A stretch of DNA of 64,000 nt, taken from contig NZ_JACHJJ010000015.1 of NCBI RefSeq assembly GCF_014203605.1, forward strand, positions 62,001 through 126,000. The letters run 5' to 3'. Every line of letters starts with the position of its first letter. Position 1 is the stretch's first letter. The notes under the pieces were generated by a model. That model worked only from the letters and a program-made list of their open reading frames with translations, was not told where the DNA came from and did no database searches. Of the stretch, positions 27,000-35,235 are shown in pieces. The DNA is from Thiemannella venezuelensis (GTDB taxonomy: Bacteria > Actinomycetota > Actinomycetes > Streptosporangiales > Streptosporangiaceae). A program made the translations under genes and the position numbers.

Positions 27000-29894
27000 A
27001 TGACGGAGACGGTCAGCGGCACGGCGTCGCGCGGGGGCAAGAGGCCGCGCAAGGGGCTGAAGATGAAGCGCATCTTCACCACCGCCGGCGTGCATCCGTA
27101 CGACGAGGTGCGCTGGGAGCGCCGTGACGTCGTCATGACCAACTGGCGTGACGGCTCGGTCAACTTCGAGCAGCGCGGAGTGGAGTTCCCCGACTCCTGG
27201 TCGGTCAACGCCGCCAACATCGTCACCACCAAGTACTTCCGCGGCGCGGTCGGCACCCCGCAGCGCGAGTGGAGCCTCAAGCAGCTCGTCGACCGCGTGG
27301 TGGGCGTCTACACCCGCACCGCCGTCGAGAACGGCTACTTCGCCACCGACGAGGACGCCGAGATCTTCGACCACGAGCTCAAGCACGCCCTGGTCAACCA
27401 GGTCTTCAGCTTCAACTCGCCGGTCTGGTTCAACGTCGGCACCGCCTCCCCGCAGCAGGTCAGCGCGTGCTTCATCCTGGCCGTCGACGACCAGATGGAG
27501 TCCATCCTCGACTGGTACAAGGAAGAGGGTGTGATCTTCAAGGGCGGTTCCGGCTCCGGCGTGAACCTCTCCCGGATCCGCTCCTCCAAGGAGCTGCTCT
27601 CCAGCGGCGGCACGGCCAGCGGCCCGGTCTCCTTCATGCGCGGTGCGGACGCCTCCGCCGGCACCATCAAGTCGGGCGGCGCCACCCGCCGCGCCGCCAA
27701 GATGGTCGTCCTCGACGTCGACCACCCCGACATCGAGGAGTTCATCGAGACCAAGGCGCGCGAGGAGGACAAGGTCCGCGCGCTGCGCGACGCCGGGTTC
27801 GACATGGACCTCGGCGGCAAGGACATCGTCTCCGTCCAGTACCAGAACGCCAACAACTCCGTGCGCGTCTCCGACGAGTTCATGCGCGCGGTGGAGGACG
27901 GCGAGGAGTTCGGCCTGCGCGCCCGCCTGTCCGGCGAGATCATCGAGAAGGTCGACGCCCGCGACCTGTTCCGCAAGATGGCGACCGCCGCCTGGGAGTG
28001 CGCCGACCCCGGCATCCAGTACGACGACACGATCAACGACTGGCACACCAGCCCCGAGACGGGCCGCATCACCGCCAGCAACCCGTGCTCGGAGTACCTC
28101 CACCTGGACAACTCCTCCTGCAACCTGGCCAGCATCAACCTGATGAAGTTCCTGAAGGACGACAACTCCTTCGACATCGAGAACTTCGTGAAGATCACCG
28201 AGCTGATCATCACCGCGATGGACGCCTCCATCACCTTCGCCGACTTCCCGACCGAGAAGATCGGCGAGACCACCCGCGCCTACCGCCAGCTCGGCATCGG
28301 CTACGCCAACCTCGGCGCGCTGCTCATGGCGACCGGCCACGCCTACGACTCCGACGGCGGCCGGGCCATCGCCGGGGCGATCACCTCGCTGATGACCGGC
28401 ACCTCCTACCGCCGCAGCGCCGAGCTGGCCGGCGTCGTGGGACCGTACGACGGCTACGCCCGCAACGCCGAGGCGCACAAGCGCGTCATGCGCAAGCACT
28501 CCGCCGCCAACGACGCCCTGCGCACGCTGGACGACATCGACGGCGCCGTCCACGCCGAGGCCACCCGCCAGTGGGAGGAGTGCCTCAGGACCGGCGAGAA
28601 GAACGGCTACCGCAACGCCCAGGCCTCGCTGCTGGCGCCCACCGGCACCATCGGCCTGATGATGGACTGCGACACCACCGGCATCGAGCCCGACCTCGCG
28701 CTGGTCAAGTTCAAGAAGCTCGTCGGCGGCGGCTCCATGCAGATCGTCAACCAGACGATCCCGCGGGCGCTCAAGCAGCTCGGCTACCAGGATGAGCAGA
28801 TCGAGGCGATCGTCGAGTTCATCGCCGAGCACGGCCACGTCGTCGACGCGCCGGGCCTGCGCCGCGAGCACTACGAGGTCTTCGACTGCGCCATGGGCGA
28901 GCGGGCCATCGCCCCGATGGGCCACGTCCGCATGATGGCCGCCGCCCAGCCGTTCCTGTCGGGCGCGATCAGCAAGACGGTCAACCTGCCCGAGTCCGCG
29001 ACGGTCGAGGACATCGAGCAGGTCTACCTGGAGGGCTGGAAGCTCGGCCTGAAGGCCCTGGCCGTCTACCGCGACAACTGCAAGGTCGGTCAGCCGCTCT
29101 CGGCCGCGGGCAAGAAGACCGACGGCAAGACCGACGGCAAGACCGACGGCAAGACCGGGGACAAGACCGGGGACAAGACCGGTGCCGCCGCGGAGCCGGA
29201 GGTCCGGGTGGTGGAGATCAGCCGCCCGACCCGCCGCCGGATGCCGAACCAGCGGCCCAGCACGACCACCCGCTTCACCGTGGGCGGCGCCAAGGGCTAC
29301 ATGACCGCCTCGTCCTACCCCGACGACGGCGTGGGCGAGGTCTTCCTGAAGATGTCCAAGCAGGGCTCGACCCTCGCGGGCGTCATGGACGCCTTCTCCG
29401 TGGCCATCTCCATCGGCCTGCAGTACGGCGTGCCGCTGGAGACCTACGTCAGCAAGTTCGTCAACATGCGCTTCGACCCGGCGGGCATGACCGACGACCC
29501 GGACATCCGCATGGCCGCCTCGGTGATGGACTACATCTTCCGCCGGCTGGCCCTGGACCACCTGCCCTACGACGAGCGCGCCGCCCTCGGCATCTTCTCC
29601 GCCGCCGAGCGGGCCGCCCAGCAGCGGGGCGAGGACCCGGCCGTCGTCCACAACGACGAGGTCATCGCCGAGCTGGCCACCTCGGCCCCGATCGAGAAGC
29701 CCCGCGGCGAGAACGCCGAGAACACCGGGAGCAGGGCCGAGCTCCTGCCGGAGCCGGTGCGCGCCGGCTCCCTGGAGTCTCACCAGGGCCGTACCGCCGA
29801 CGCCCCGCTCTGCATGACCTGCGGCACCAAGATGCGCCCGGCCGGCAGCTGCTACGTCTGCGAGGGCTGCGGCTCCACCAGCGGCTGCAGCTGA
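27000..29894 (+). CDS. nrdJ: Adenosylcobalamin-dependent (class II) ribonucleotide reductase
   Basis: 964 residues from ATG 27000, preceded by GGGGGAAG; the frame is open far upstream but that part is out of phase with nrdR and not a gene. The substrate-site segment NPCSEYLHLDNSSCNLASINL is intact, SPVWFNVG and GGGSMQIVNQTIPRALKQLG are recognisable, and the C-terminus carries a Cys-rich redox tail (LCMTCGTKM, CYVCEGCGSTSGCS). It reduces ribonucleotides to deoxyribonucleotides with a cobalamin-derived radical and without oxygen. A linker near residue 705 has five tandem KT-DG/GD units that look like a lineage-specific insertion. Controlled by NrdR. Confidence 0.97.
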   Translation: MTETVSGTASRGGKRPRKGLKMKRIFTTAGVHPYDEVRWERRDVVMTNWRDGSVNFEQRGVEFPDSWSVNAANIVTTKYFRGAVGTPQREWSLKQLVDRVVGVYTRTAVENGYFATDEDAEIFDHELKHALVNQVFSFNSPVWFNVGTASPQQVSACFILAVDDQMESILDWYKEEGVIFKGGSGSGVNLSRIRSSKELLSSGGTASGPVSFMRGADASAGTIKSGGATRRAAKMVVLDVDHPDIEEFIETKAREEDKVRALRDAGFDMDLGGKDIVSVQYQNANNSVRVSDEFMRAVEDGEEFGLRARLSGEIIEKVDARDLFRKMATAAWECADPGIQYDDTINDWHTSPETGRITASNPCSEYLHLDNSSCNLASINLMKFLKDDNSFDIENFVKITELIITAMDASITFADFPTEKIGETTRAYRQLGIGYANLGALLMATGHAYDSDGGRAIAGAITSLMTGTSYRRSAELAGVVGPYDGYARNAEAHKRVMRKHSAANDALRTLDDIDGAVHAEATRQWEECLRTGEKNGYRNAQASLLAPTGTIGLMMDCDTTGIEPDLALVKFKKLVGGGSMQIVNQTIPRALKQLGYQDEQIEAIVEFIAEHGHVVDAPGLRREHYEVFDCAMGERAIAPMGHVRMMAAAQPFLSGAISKTVNLPESATVEDIEQVYLEGWKLGLKALAVYRDNCKVGQPLSAAGKKTDGKTDGKTDGKTGDKTGDKTGAAAEPEVRVVEISRPTRRRMPNQRPSTTTRFTVGGAKGYMTASSYPDDGVGEVFLKMSKQGSTLAGVMDAFSVAISIGLQYGVPLETYVSKFVNMRFDPAGMTDDPDIRMAASVMDYIFRRLALDHLPYDERAALGIFSAAERAAQQRGEDPAVVHNDEVIAELATSAPIEKPRGENAENTGSRAELLPEPVRAGSLESHQGRTADAPLCMTCGTKMRPAGSCYVCEGCGSTSGCS
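29115..29174 (+). repeat. Five 12-bp tandem units in nrdJ
   Basis: Three copies of aagaccgacggc (KTDG) followed by two of aagaccggggac (KTGD). They lie between the catalytic barrel and the C-terminal part of NrdJ. Confidence 0.9.
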
Positions 29895-29921
29895 CAGCGG
29901 GCGGGGTCGCGCGCGGTGCGA

Positions 29922-29955
29922 CCGGCGTGACCGGCGGCCCCGCCGGTCACGCCGG
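29922..29955. terminator. Bidirectional hairpin terminator between nrdJ and nat
   Basis: A perfect 15-bp stem (29922-29936 with 29941-29955) and a 4-base loop, placed 28 bases past nrdJ and 6 bases past the convergent acetyltransferase gene. Confidence 0.82.
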
Positions 29956-29960
29956 GAAGG

Positions 29961-30731
29961 TCACGCTCCGGCGGGCGGGAGCCGGTCGAGCGCGACCCCG
30001 AAGTGCTCCCGGTAGGCGGAGCGGAGTTCGGCTTCGCCCAGGACGCGTTCGGTGCGCTCGCCGTGGGCGGTCCGGATCAGTCTGCCGCCCCTGATCGTCG
30101 TCCTGCCCTCGGGCGTGCGTATCGAGCAGACCGGCGACCTGGTGAAGTGCGACTGGGGAGAGGTCGCCTGCCACCAGCACGTCGGGACGAAGTCCGCCAG
30201 TTCGTAGGGCCGGGCGGTCAGCCGGTAGCTCTGCTCGCCTCCGCGCACGATGTCGAGATCACCGTGGCCGCCGGGGGCGGGCACGACCTGGAACACGCCT
30301 CCGTCCTCTTTCTGCTCCGCGCGTTCGTCGAGCCGGAGCGGCTGGTCGGCGAAGTCGCCGAAGCCGACGTCGACCAGCCACGGCTCGTCCAGGTCGACAC
30401 GGAGCGCCAGGTGGTCGAAGAGCGGTCCCGGCGTGCCGTCCTGGAAGACCCGGGCGGCCAGCAGCGTCACCCGGTAACCGAGCGAGGTCAGCAACTCGGC
30501 GAACAGTCCGTTCAACTCGTAGCAGAAGCCACCGCGCCGGCGACTTACGATCTTGTCGAACAGCGCCCCGGGTTCGAGTGAGATCTGCTCGCCGAGATGG
30601 ATGCTCAGATTCTCGAACGGCACCGCCCGAAGATGGGCGAGTTGCAGGGCGTGCAGGCTCCGCACGTCCGGTCGCGAAGGTCGGGTTGCGCCGATTCTGT
30701 CTATGTAACGGGTGATCTGTGACTCGTCCAC
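29961..30731 (-). CDS. nat: Arylamine N-acetyltransferase
   Basis: 256 residues from GTG 30731. This start has no clear ribosome site, but it puts the catalytic Cys70 (RRRGGFCYELN), His107 (FDHLALRV) and Asp121 (VDVGFGD) at the positions usual in the family, so it is preferred over the longer Arg/Pro-rich frame. VPFENLSIHLGE is a family hallmark. The enzyme moves an acetyl group from acetyl-CoA through the Cys to arylamines or hydrazines. In actinomycetes relatives also form amides in polyketide pathways, for which there is no sign here. The next genes on the strand upstream form a two-component system. Confidence 0.93.
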   Translation of the reverse strand: MDESQITRYIDRIGATRPSRPDVRSLHALQLAHLRAVPFENLSIHLGEQISLEPGALFDKIVSRRRGGFCYELNGLFAELLTSLGYRVTLLAARVFQDGTPGPLFDHLALRVDLDEPWLVDVGFGDFADQPLRLDERAEQKEDGGVFQVVPAPGGHGDLDIVRGGEQSYRLTARPYELADFVPTCWWQATSPQSHFTRSPVCSIRTPEGRTTIRGGRLIRTAHGERTERVLGEAELRSAYREHFGVALDRLPPAGA

Positions 30732-30822
30732 GGGGCAAGCAAACCATGCGCCGTCCGCCGGCGGCGGAGGGGCCGCGGTCCGGCCCGTGCGAAGGGGGAG
30801 CGCCCGGACGGGCGGTCTGCGG

Positions 30823-30844
30823 GGCGGCGGCCGACTCCGCCGCC
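30823..30844 (-). terminator. Hairpin after the response regulator
   Basis: GGCGGCGG (30823-30830) with CCGCCGCC (30837-30844), loop 6, 30 bases past the stop codon. Confidence 0.6.
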
Positions 30845-30873
30845 GCTCCCGTCGGGCCACCGGCGCCGCCCCC

Positions 30874-31539
30874 TCAGCGGCGCCAGAGGCCCGGCTGGAC
30901 GAGGCCGGACTCGTAGGCGCAGATGACCGCCTGGATCCGGTCGCGCAGGCCGAGCTTGGACAGCACGTTGCTGACGTGGGTCTTCACGGTGTGCTCGCTG
31001 ACCACCAGGGCCGCGGCGATCTCGGGATTGGACAGGCCCTGGCCGAGCAGGGCGAGGGTTTCCCGCTCCCTGCCGGTCAGGGCGTCCATCCCCGAGATCG
31101 CGACCGGTGGGCGGGCCTTGCGGCGGATCAGATCGTCGATCAGCTTTCTGGTCACGACGGGCGCCAGCAGCGATTCCCCGGCCATCACGACCCGGACGGC
31201 GTGGACGAGGTCGTCGCGGCGCACGTCCTTGAGCAGGAAACCGCTGGCCCCGGCGTGCAGGGCCTCGTAGACGTACTCGTCCTGGTCGAAGACGGTCAGG
31301 ATGACGACCTTGGTGCCGGTCTCGGCGCAGATCGTCCTGGCGGCCCGGATGCCGTCCATGACGGGCATGTGGATGTCGAGCAGGATGACGTCGGGCGCGT
31401 GCGCGCGGACCGCCGCGACGGCCTGGGCGCCGTCACCGGCCTCGGCCACGACCGTGATGTCCGGCTGGGTGTCCAGGATCAGGGCGAAGCCGCTGCGCAT
31501 GAGCTCGTGGTCGTCGGCGACCACGACGCGGATCGTCAC
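30874..31539 (-). CDS. NarL/LuxR-type response regulator
   Basis: 221 residues from GTG 31539. Receiver domain 1-120 with acidic pair Asp9-Asp10, phosphoacceptor Asp55 (VILLDIHMPVMDG) and Lys near 105 (FLLKDVRRD). LuxR HTH in ~150-215 (LTGRERETLALLGQGLSNPEIAAALVVSEHTVKTHVSNVLSKLG). The start overlaps the stop of the kinase gene by 4 bases (GTGA), so the two are translationally coupled and surely partners. Targets are unknown; the membrane serine hydrolase encoded upstream on the same strand is a candidate. Confidence 0.95.
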   Translation of the reverse strand: MTIRVVVADDHELMRSGFALILDTQPDITVVAEAGDGAQAVAAVRAHAPDVILLDIHMPVMDGIRAARTICAETGTKVVILTVFDQDEYVYEALHAGASGFLLKDVRRDDLVHAVRVVMAGESLLAPVVTRKLIDDLIRRKARPPVAISGMDALTGRERETLALLGQGLSNPEIAAALVVSEHTVKTHVSNVLSKLGLRDRIQAVICAYESGLVQPGLWRR

Positions 31540-32672
31540 GCGGCGGCTCCCGGCAGGCGCACCGCGACGGCGAAGCCGCGCCCGCCCGGCCCGGGGCCGA
31601 AGGACGCCGAACCGCCGCACGCCGCCGCGCGCTCGCGGATGCCGACCAGCCCGTACCCTGAGCCGCCGGTGTGGCCGCGGCCCCCGTCGGTGACGCCGAT
31701 CATGAGCGCGTCCTGCCTCCAGTCCAGTTCGACGGCCACCGCGGACGCCCGGGCGTGCTTGACCGCGTTGGTGAGCGCCTCCTGCACGACCCGGTAGGCG
31801 GCGGCCTCCACGTCCGCGGGCAGCGGGCGCGGCGTGCCGTGGACGGTCAGCGTAGCGCGTTGTCCGGCCCGGTCCACGCTGTGCACCAGCGCCTCGATCC
31901 GGGCCACGGTCGGCGGAGCGCCGGGCGAGGAGCTGCCGAGCAGGCCGAGCAGACGGCGCAGCTGGTCCATCGCCTCGCGCCCGGTCTCGGCGATGGCGTC
32001 GAAGGCGGCCTCGGCACGGCCCGGGTCGGGGCGTACGGCCAGCGGCCCGGCCTCCGCCTGCACCACGATCAGGCTGATCGCGTGGCCGAGGACGTCGTGC
32101 ATGTCCCGGGCGATCGCCGCCCGCTCCCGCTCGACGGCCCGCTCCGCCTCCCGCTGCCTGTCGCGTTCGAGCTGGAGGACGTAGGTGTGCCGGTTGGCCG
32201 TCGCCCGGCCCATGGCCCAGGCCGCGACGTACATCACCAGCGCCCGCACGGTGGTGTCCGCACTCGGCGGATTCAGGACCAGCCCGGCGAGCTGGATACC
32301 GGCGCCGCACCCGAGCAGGGCCAGCGCCCAGGTCCGGGTGCGGGGCGAGCCGTGCGCGGCCACCGTGTAGAGCGCGACCAGCAGTGCGTAGGGGATCGGC
32401 TGCGGGGCGGTGTCGGGATCGTTGAGCAGGTACGCACCCGTCGCGGTCATCACCGCCGCCAGGACCGCCAGCGGTGCGCGCCGCCGCCAGACCAGCGGCA
32501 GCGCCAGGCCGAGCACGGGCAGGTACTGCCCGAGCGTGTAGCCCGTCACCGGGTCGGCTTCCCGGACCGTCAGGACGAAGGGGGCCGAATGCGCGGCGAG
32601 CACCACCAGGGCGGTCGCGAGGTCCGCGGCCAGCGGAGGAATCCGGCGGATTGATCGGGTGATGGCTGACAT
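31536..32672 (-). CDS. Sensor histidine kinase (HisKA_3 type)
   Basis: 378 residues from ATG 32672. The N-terminal ~155 residues hold five or six membrane segments with hardly any outside loops, a build common in kinases that sense the membrane or cell-wall stress. A coiled-coil (162-187) leads to the dimerisation helix with His192 (ARDMHDVLGHAIS), and the ATP-binding domain has the N box ALTNAVKHA and G box GYGLVGIRERA. It phosphorylates the coupled response regulator. TAGGAT (32689-32684) is 11 bases before the ATG, so the mRNA leader is only a few bases. Confidence 0.93.
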   Translation of the reverse strand: MSAITRSIRRIPPLAADLATALVVLAAHSAPFVLTVREADPVTGYTLGQYLPVLGLALPLVWRRRAPLAVLAAVMTATGAYLLNDPDTAPQPIPYALLVALYTVAAHGSPRTRTWALALLGCGAGIQLAGLVLNPPSADTTVRALVMYVAAWAMGRATANRHTYVLQLERDRQREAERAVERERAAIARDMHDVLGHAISLIVVQAEAGPLAVRPDPGRAEAAFDAIAETGREAMDQLRRLLGLLGSSSPGAPPTVARIEALVHSVDRAGQRATLTVHGTPRPLPADVEAAAYRVVQEALTNAVKHARASAVAVELDWRQDALMIGVTDGGRGHTGGSGYGLVGIRERAAACGGSASFGPGPGGRGFAVAVRLPGAAA

Positions 32673-32718
32673 ACCGATGCGAGATCCTATTCCAGGTGGG
32701 GGCGGGCCGGTGGACGGT

Positions 32719-34545
32719 TCAGGTGTAGGGCGGGCCGACGAAGTTGTAGAGGACCGCCACGACGGCGAAGGCGACGACACCCGTCGTGACCAGCGTGTAG
32801 CCGATCCTGGCCGCCGGCCGCCACCAGCGCCGCCACCAGGCGATCACCGCGCAGACCGACAGTGCGGCGGCCAGCGCCACGGTCAGCGTGGCCAGCACCA
32901 GCAGTGCGATCAGCGCCGGCGCCGCCTGCAGGACCATCGGCAGCGCCCGGCTCTGGTCGGCGAGCAGAGAGCCGAACCCGGCCACGACCACCGTCACCGC
33001 GACGCCGCCGAGCCAGGCCGCCAGCCGCGGAGCCCAGGGCCCCTGCACCGCACGCCCGCGGATCCTGCGCACGGCCAGCGCCACGGGATACGCCACCACG
33101 GCGATCACCGACACCGCCAGCGCCCACGCCATCAGGCCGAGATGCAGCCACGAGTGCTCCAGCGGGCCGATCCGGTCGAAGACGACCGTGCTGCCGCCGA
33201 GCGCGAGCTGTCCGGGTTCGGGGAAGGCGATGCGGCTCCACCCGCCCTCCTGCTGGAAGACGCCGGGCTCGAACTGGATCCAGCGCCGCTCGCCGCCGCC
33301 CAGGCCGGTGGTGACGACGCCGCCGTCGGCGGTGGCGGTGACGTGCACCGGCGTGTCCGCCAGCGCCTGCACCCTGAGCAGGCTGCCGCGGCTGACGCCG
33401 CTGCTCTGGTACCAGCCCTCGTACGCGCGGGAGGACGCGCCCGCCGGCGCCGTGACCGCGGGCGGCGCCGTCTTCGGCAGGTACCGGTCGATGATCTTCT
33501 CGACCAGCGCGAACCCGTCCAGCCCGTGCCGCCCGGTGCCGTCCCCGTTGGCCATCACGTGGACGCCGATGCCCTGCTCGGGCAGCAGGAACATGAAGGC
33601 GTGCATGCCGGGCATGTCGCCGCCCTTGAACAGCAGCCGGTGCCCCTTGTACGGGCGCTCCTCCCAGATGAACCCCATCCCGGCCAGGCCGGGGTGCTCG
33701 CTGTACTGCCGGCGCTGCATCTCGGCCGCGATCCCGGTCCCGAGGCGCCCGTCCTGCGACAGCTGGGCCTGCAGGTAGACGGCCATGTCGGAGGCGGTCG
33801 AGGCCGGGCCGGCGCCGGAGGCGGCGAAGTCCGCGCAGTCGACCGGCGTCGGCGTCCCGTCCGCCAGGTAGGCCTTGGTGCCGCGCAGCCCGCCGCAGGC
33901 GGCGACGGATTCCTTCATGCCGAGCGGTTCGAACACCTGCCGCTTCACGTACTCCTCGAACGGCATCCCCGAGACGGTCTGCACCAGGTACCCGGCCAGC
34001 GCCACCCCGTAGTTGCTGTAGGACACCCCGGTGCCCGGCGGGCGCACCCGCGCCGGCTGGTGCGCGGCCAGCGCCTCGCCCAGCGGCAGCACGTCCGCAC
34101 CGCTGCCCACGACGTAGTCCTCGTCGAACCCGGCCGTGTGCGTCAGCAGGTGCCGCAACGTGACCGGACGCCCCGGGTAGGTGTCACGGACCGTGAACGT
34201 CTTCAGATAGGTGTTCACGTCGGCGTCCAGCGTGAGCCTGCCCGCGCGGACGAGCTGCAGGGCGGCCTGGGCGGCGAACAACTTGGTCTCCGAGCCGATG
34301 AGGAACCGGGTGCGCTCGGGGTCGACCGGCACCCGCCGCTCCGTATCGGCCCAGCCGTATCCCTTGTGCACCACCCGCTCGCCGTCCGCCACCACGGTCA
34401 CCGCCACGCCCGGGATCTTCTCCTCGGCCATCGCCGCGGTGACGTGTTCGTCGACCAGTGCGCCGAGCCCCTGCAGGGCCGGCGGCTCGGCCGCCTGCAC
34501 CGGGGCGGTCATCAGGACCAGAGCGGTTATGAACTTCGTCAACAT
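32719..34545 (-). CDS. Serine hydrolase (class C beta-lactamase/DD-peptidase fold) with C-terminal membrane domain
   Basis: 608 residues from ATG 34545. A signal peptide (MLTKFITALVLMTAPVQAA) is followed by a beta-lactamase-type domain (25-~360) with S85-E-T-K88 as SxxK, Y176-S-N178 as YxN and the HTAGF motif. The last ~150 residues contain four membrane helices after a linker. The catalytic part should lie outside the cell and act on peptidoglycan peptides, D-amino-acid peptides or esters; members of this family rarely destroy beta-lactams. The two-component system downstream on the strand could respond to cell-wall changes. No ribosome site is evident at the start. Confidence 0.88.
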   Translation of the reverse strand: MLTKFITALVLMTAPVQAAEPPALQGLGALVDEHVTAAMAEEKIPGVAVTVVADGERVVHKGYGWADTERRVPVDPERTRFLIGSETKLFAAQAALQLVRAGRLTLDADVNTYLKTFTVRDTYPGRPVTLRHLLTHTAGFDEDYVVGSGADVLPLGEALAAHQPARVRPPGTGVSYSNYGVALAGYLVQTVSGMPFEEYVKRQVFEPLGMKESVAACGGLRGTKAYLADGTPTPVDCADFAASGAGPASTASDMAVYLQAQLSQDGRLGTGIAAEMQRRQYSEHPGLAGMGFIWEERPYKGHRLLFKGGDMPGMHAFMFLLPEQGIGVHVMANGDGTGRHGLDGFALVEKIIDRYLPKTAPPAVTAPAGASSRAYEGWYQSSGVSRGSLLRVQALADTPVHVTATADGGVVTTGLGGGERRWIQFEPGVFQQEGGWSRIAFPEPGQLALGGSTVVFDRIGPLEHSWLHLGLMAWALAVSVIAVVAYPVALAVRRIRGRAVQGPWAPRLAAWLGGVAVTVVVAGFGSLLADQSRALPMVLQAAPALIALLVLATLTVALAAALSVCAVIAWWRRWWRPAARIGYTLVTTGVVAFAVVAVLYNFVGPPYT

Positions 34546-34645
34546 GTCGTAAATGATCGCGGGTCCGCTCCGGCGGGACATCACCGGTGCCACCCATTCC
34601 CTTCTCCGCCGCCCGGGGGAGAAGGACCGGCTCCCGCCGGCGGGG

Positions 34646-34663
34646 CCCCGGCCCGCGCCGGGG
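34646..34663 (-). terminator. Short GC hairpin after the cupin gene
   Basis: CCCCGGC (34646-34652) with GCCGGGG (34657-34663), loop CCGC. It lies between the cupin stop and the hydrolase start. Confidence 0.5.
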
Positions 34664-34704
34664 AGCCCGGCGGACGGTCCGCGGGAGAGGCCTCGCGGGG
34701 GGTC

Positions 34705-35193
34705 TCAGAGCCAGTGGTTGTCGTGGCGGAGGTAGAACTCGGCGAGCTCCTCCTCTCCGGGGCGGCCGGAGACGGCGAACTCGGCGAGGCCCTCGAAGTA
34801 GCCCTCCCGGGGCGCCCCGGGGGAGAAGTGCAGGAGCATGGAGGCCGGCTCGCCCGACTCGTTGCGGAAGCCGTGGATCCCGCCCTCGGGGACGTGGACG
34901 AAGTCGCCGGGATGCGTGTCGATCCAGCGGTCGCCGTTGAAGATCTTCACGGTCCCGGTGAGGATGAAGAACGACTCGGAGATCGACCGGTGGAAGTGGG
35001 GGCCGGGCCCGGACGGCTCGGGTCCCATGTTCCACCGGTAGAGGCCGAACTTCCCGCCGGTGGAGGCCCCCGTCGCCAGGTAGTCCACCGTGTTGCCGCT
35101 CTGGTAGGTCAGCTCGGGCTCGTGGCCCGCGGGGCGGAAGGTCGCGCTGATCTCGCCCTTCTCCCCGAAGTAACTCGGTTCCGGATATGTCAT
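34705..35193 (-). CDS. Cupin-domain protein
   Basis: 162 residues from ATG 35193, with AGGTGA six bases upstream. One conserved cupin barrel: motif 1 PGPHFHRSISESFFILTG supplies two His and a Glu for a metal, motif 2 PGDFVHVPEGGIHGFRN supplies the third His. Such small cupins are dioxygenases, isomerases or sugar- and drug-binding proteins. Nothing near it fixes the substrate; the PLP decarboxylase gene lies 42 bp upstream on the same strand, so they may be co-transcribed. Confidence 0.85.
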   Translation of the reverse strand: MTYPEPSYFGEKGEISATFRPAGHEPELTYQSGNTVDYLATGASTGGKFGLYRWNMGPEPSGPGPHFHRSISESFFILTGTVKIFNGDRWIDTHPGDFVHVPEGGIHGFRNESGEPASMLLHFSPGAPREGYFEGLAEFAVSGRPGEEELAEFYLRHDNHWL

Positions 35194-35235
35194 GATCTTC
35201 ACCTTACGTGCCCGGTCCACGAGACCGGAGGGCGG

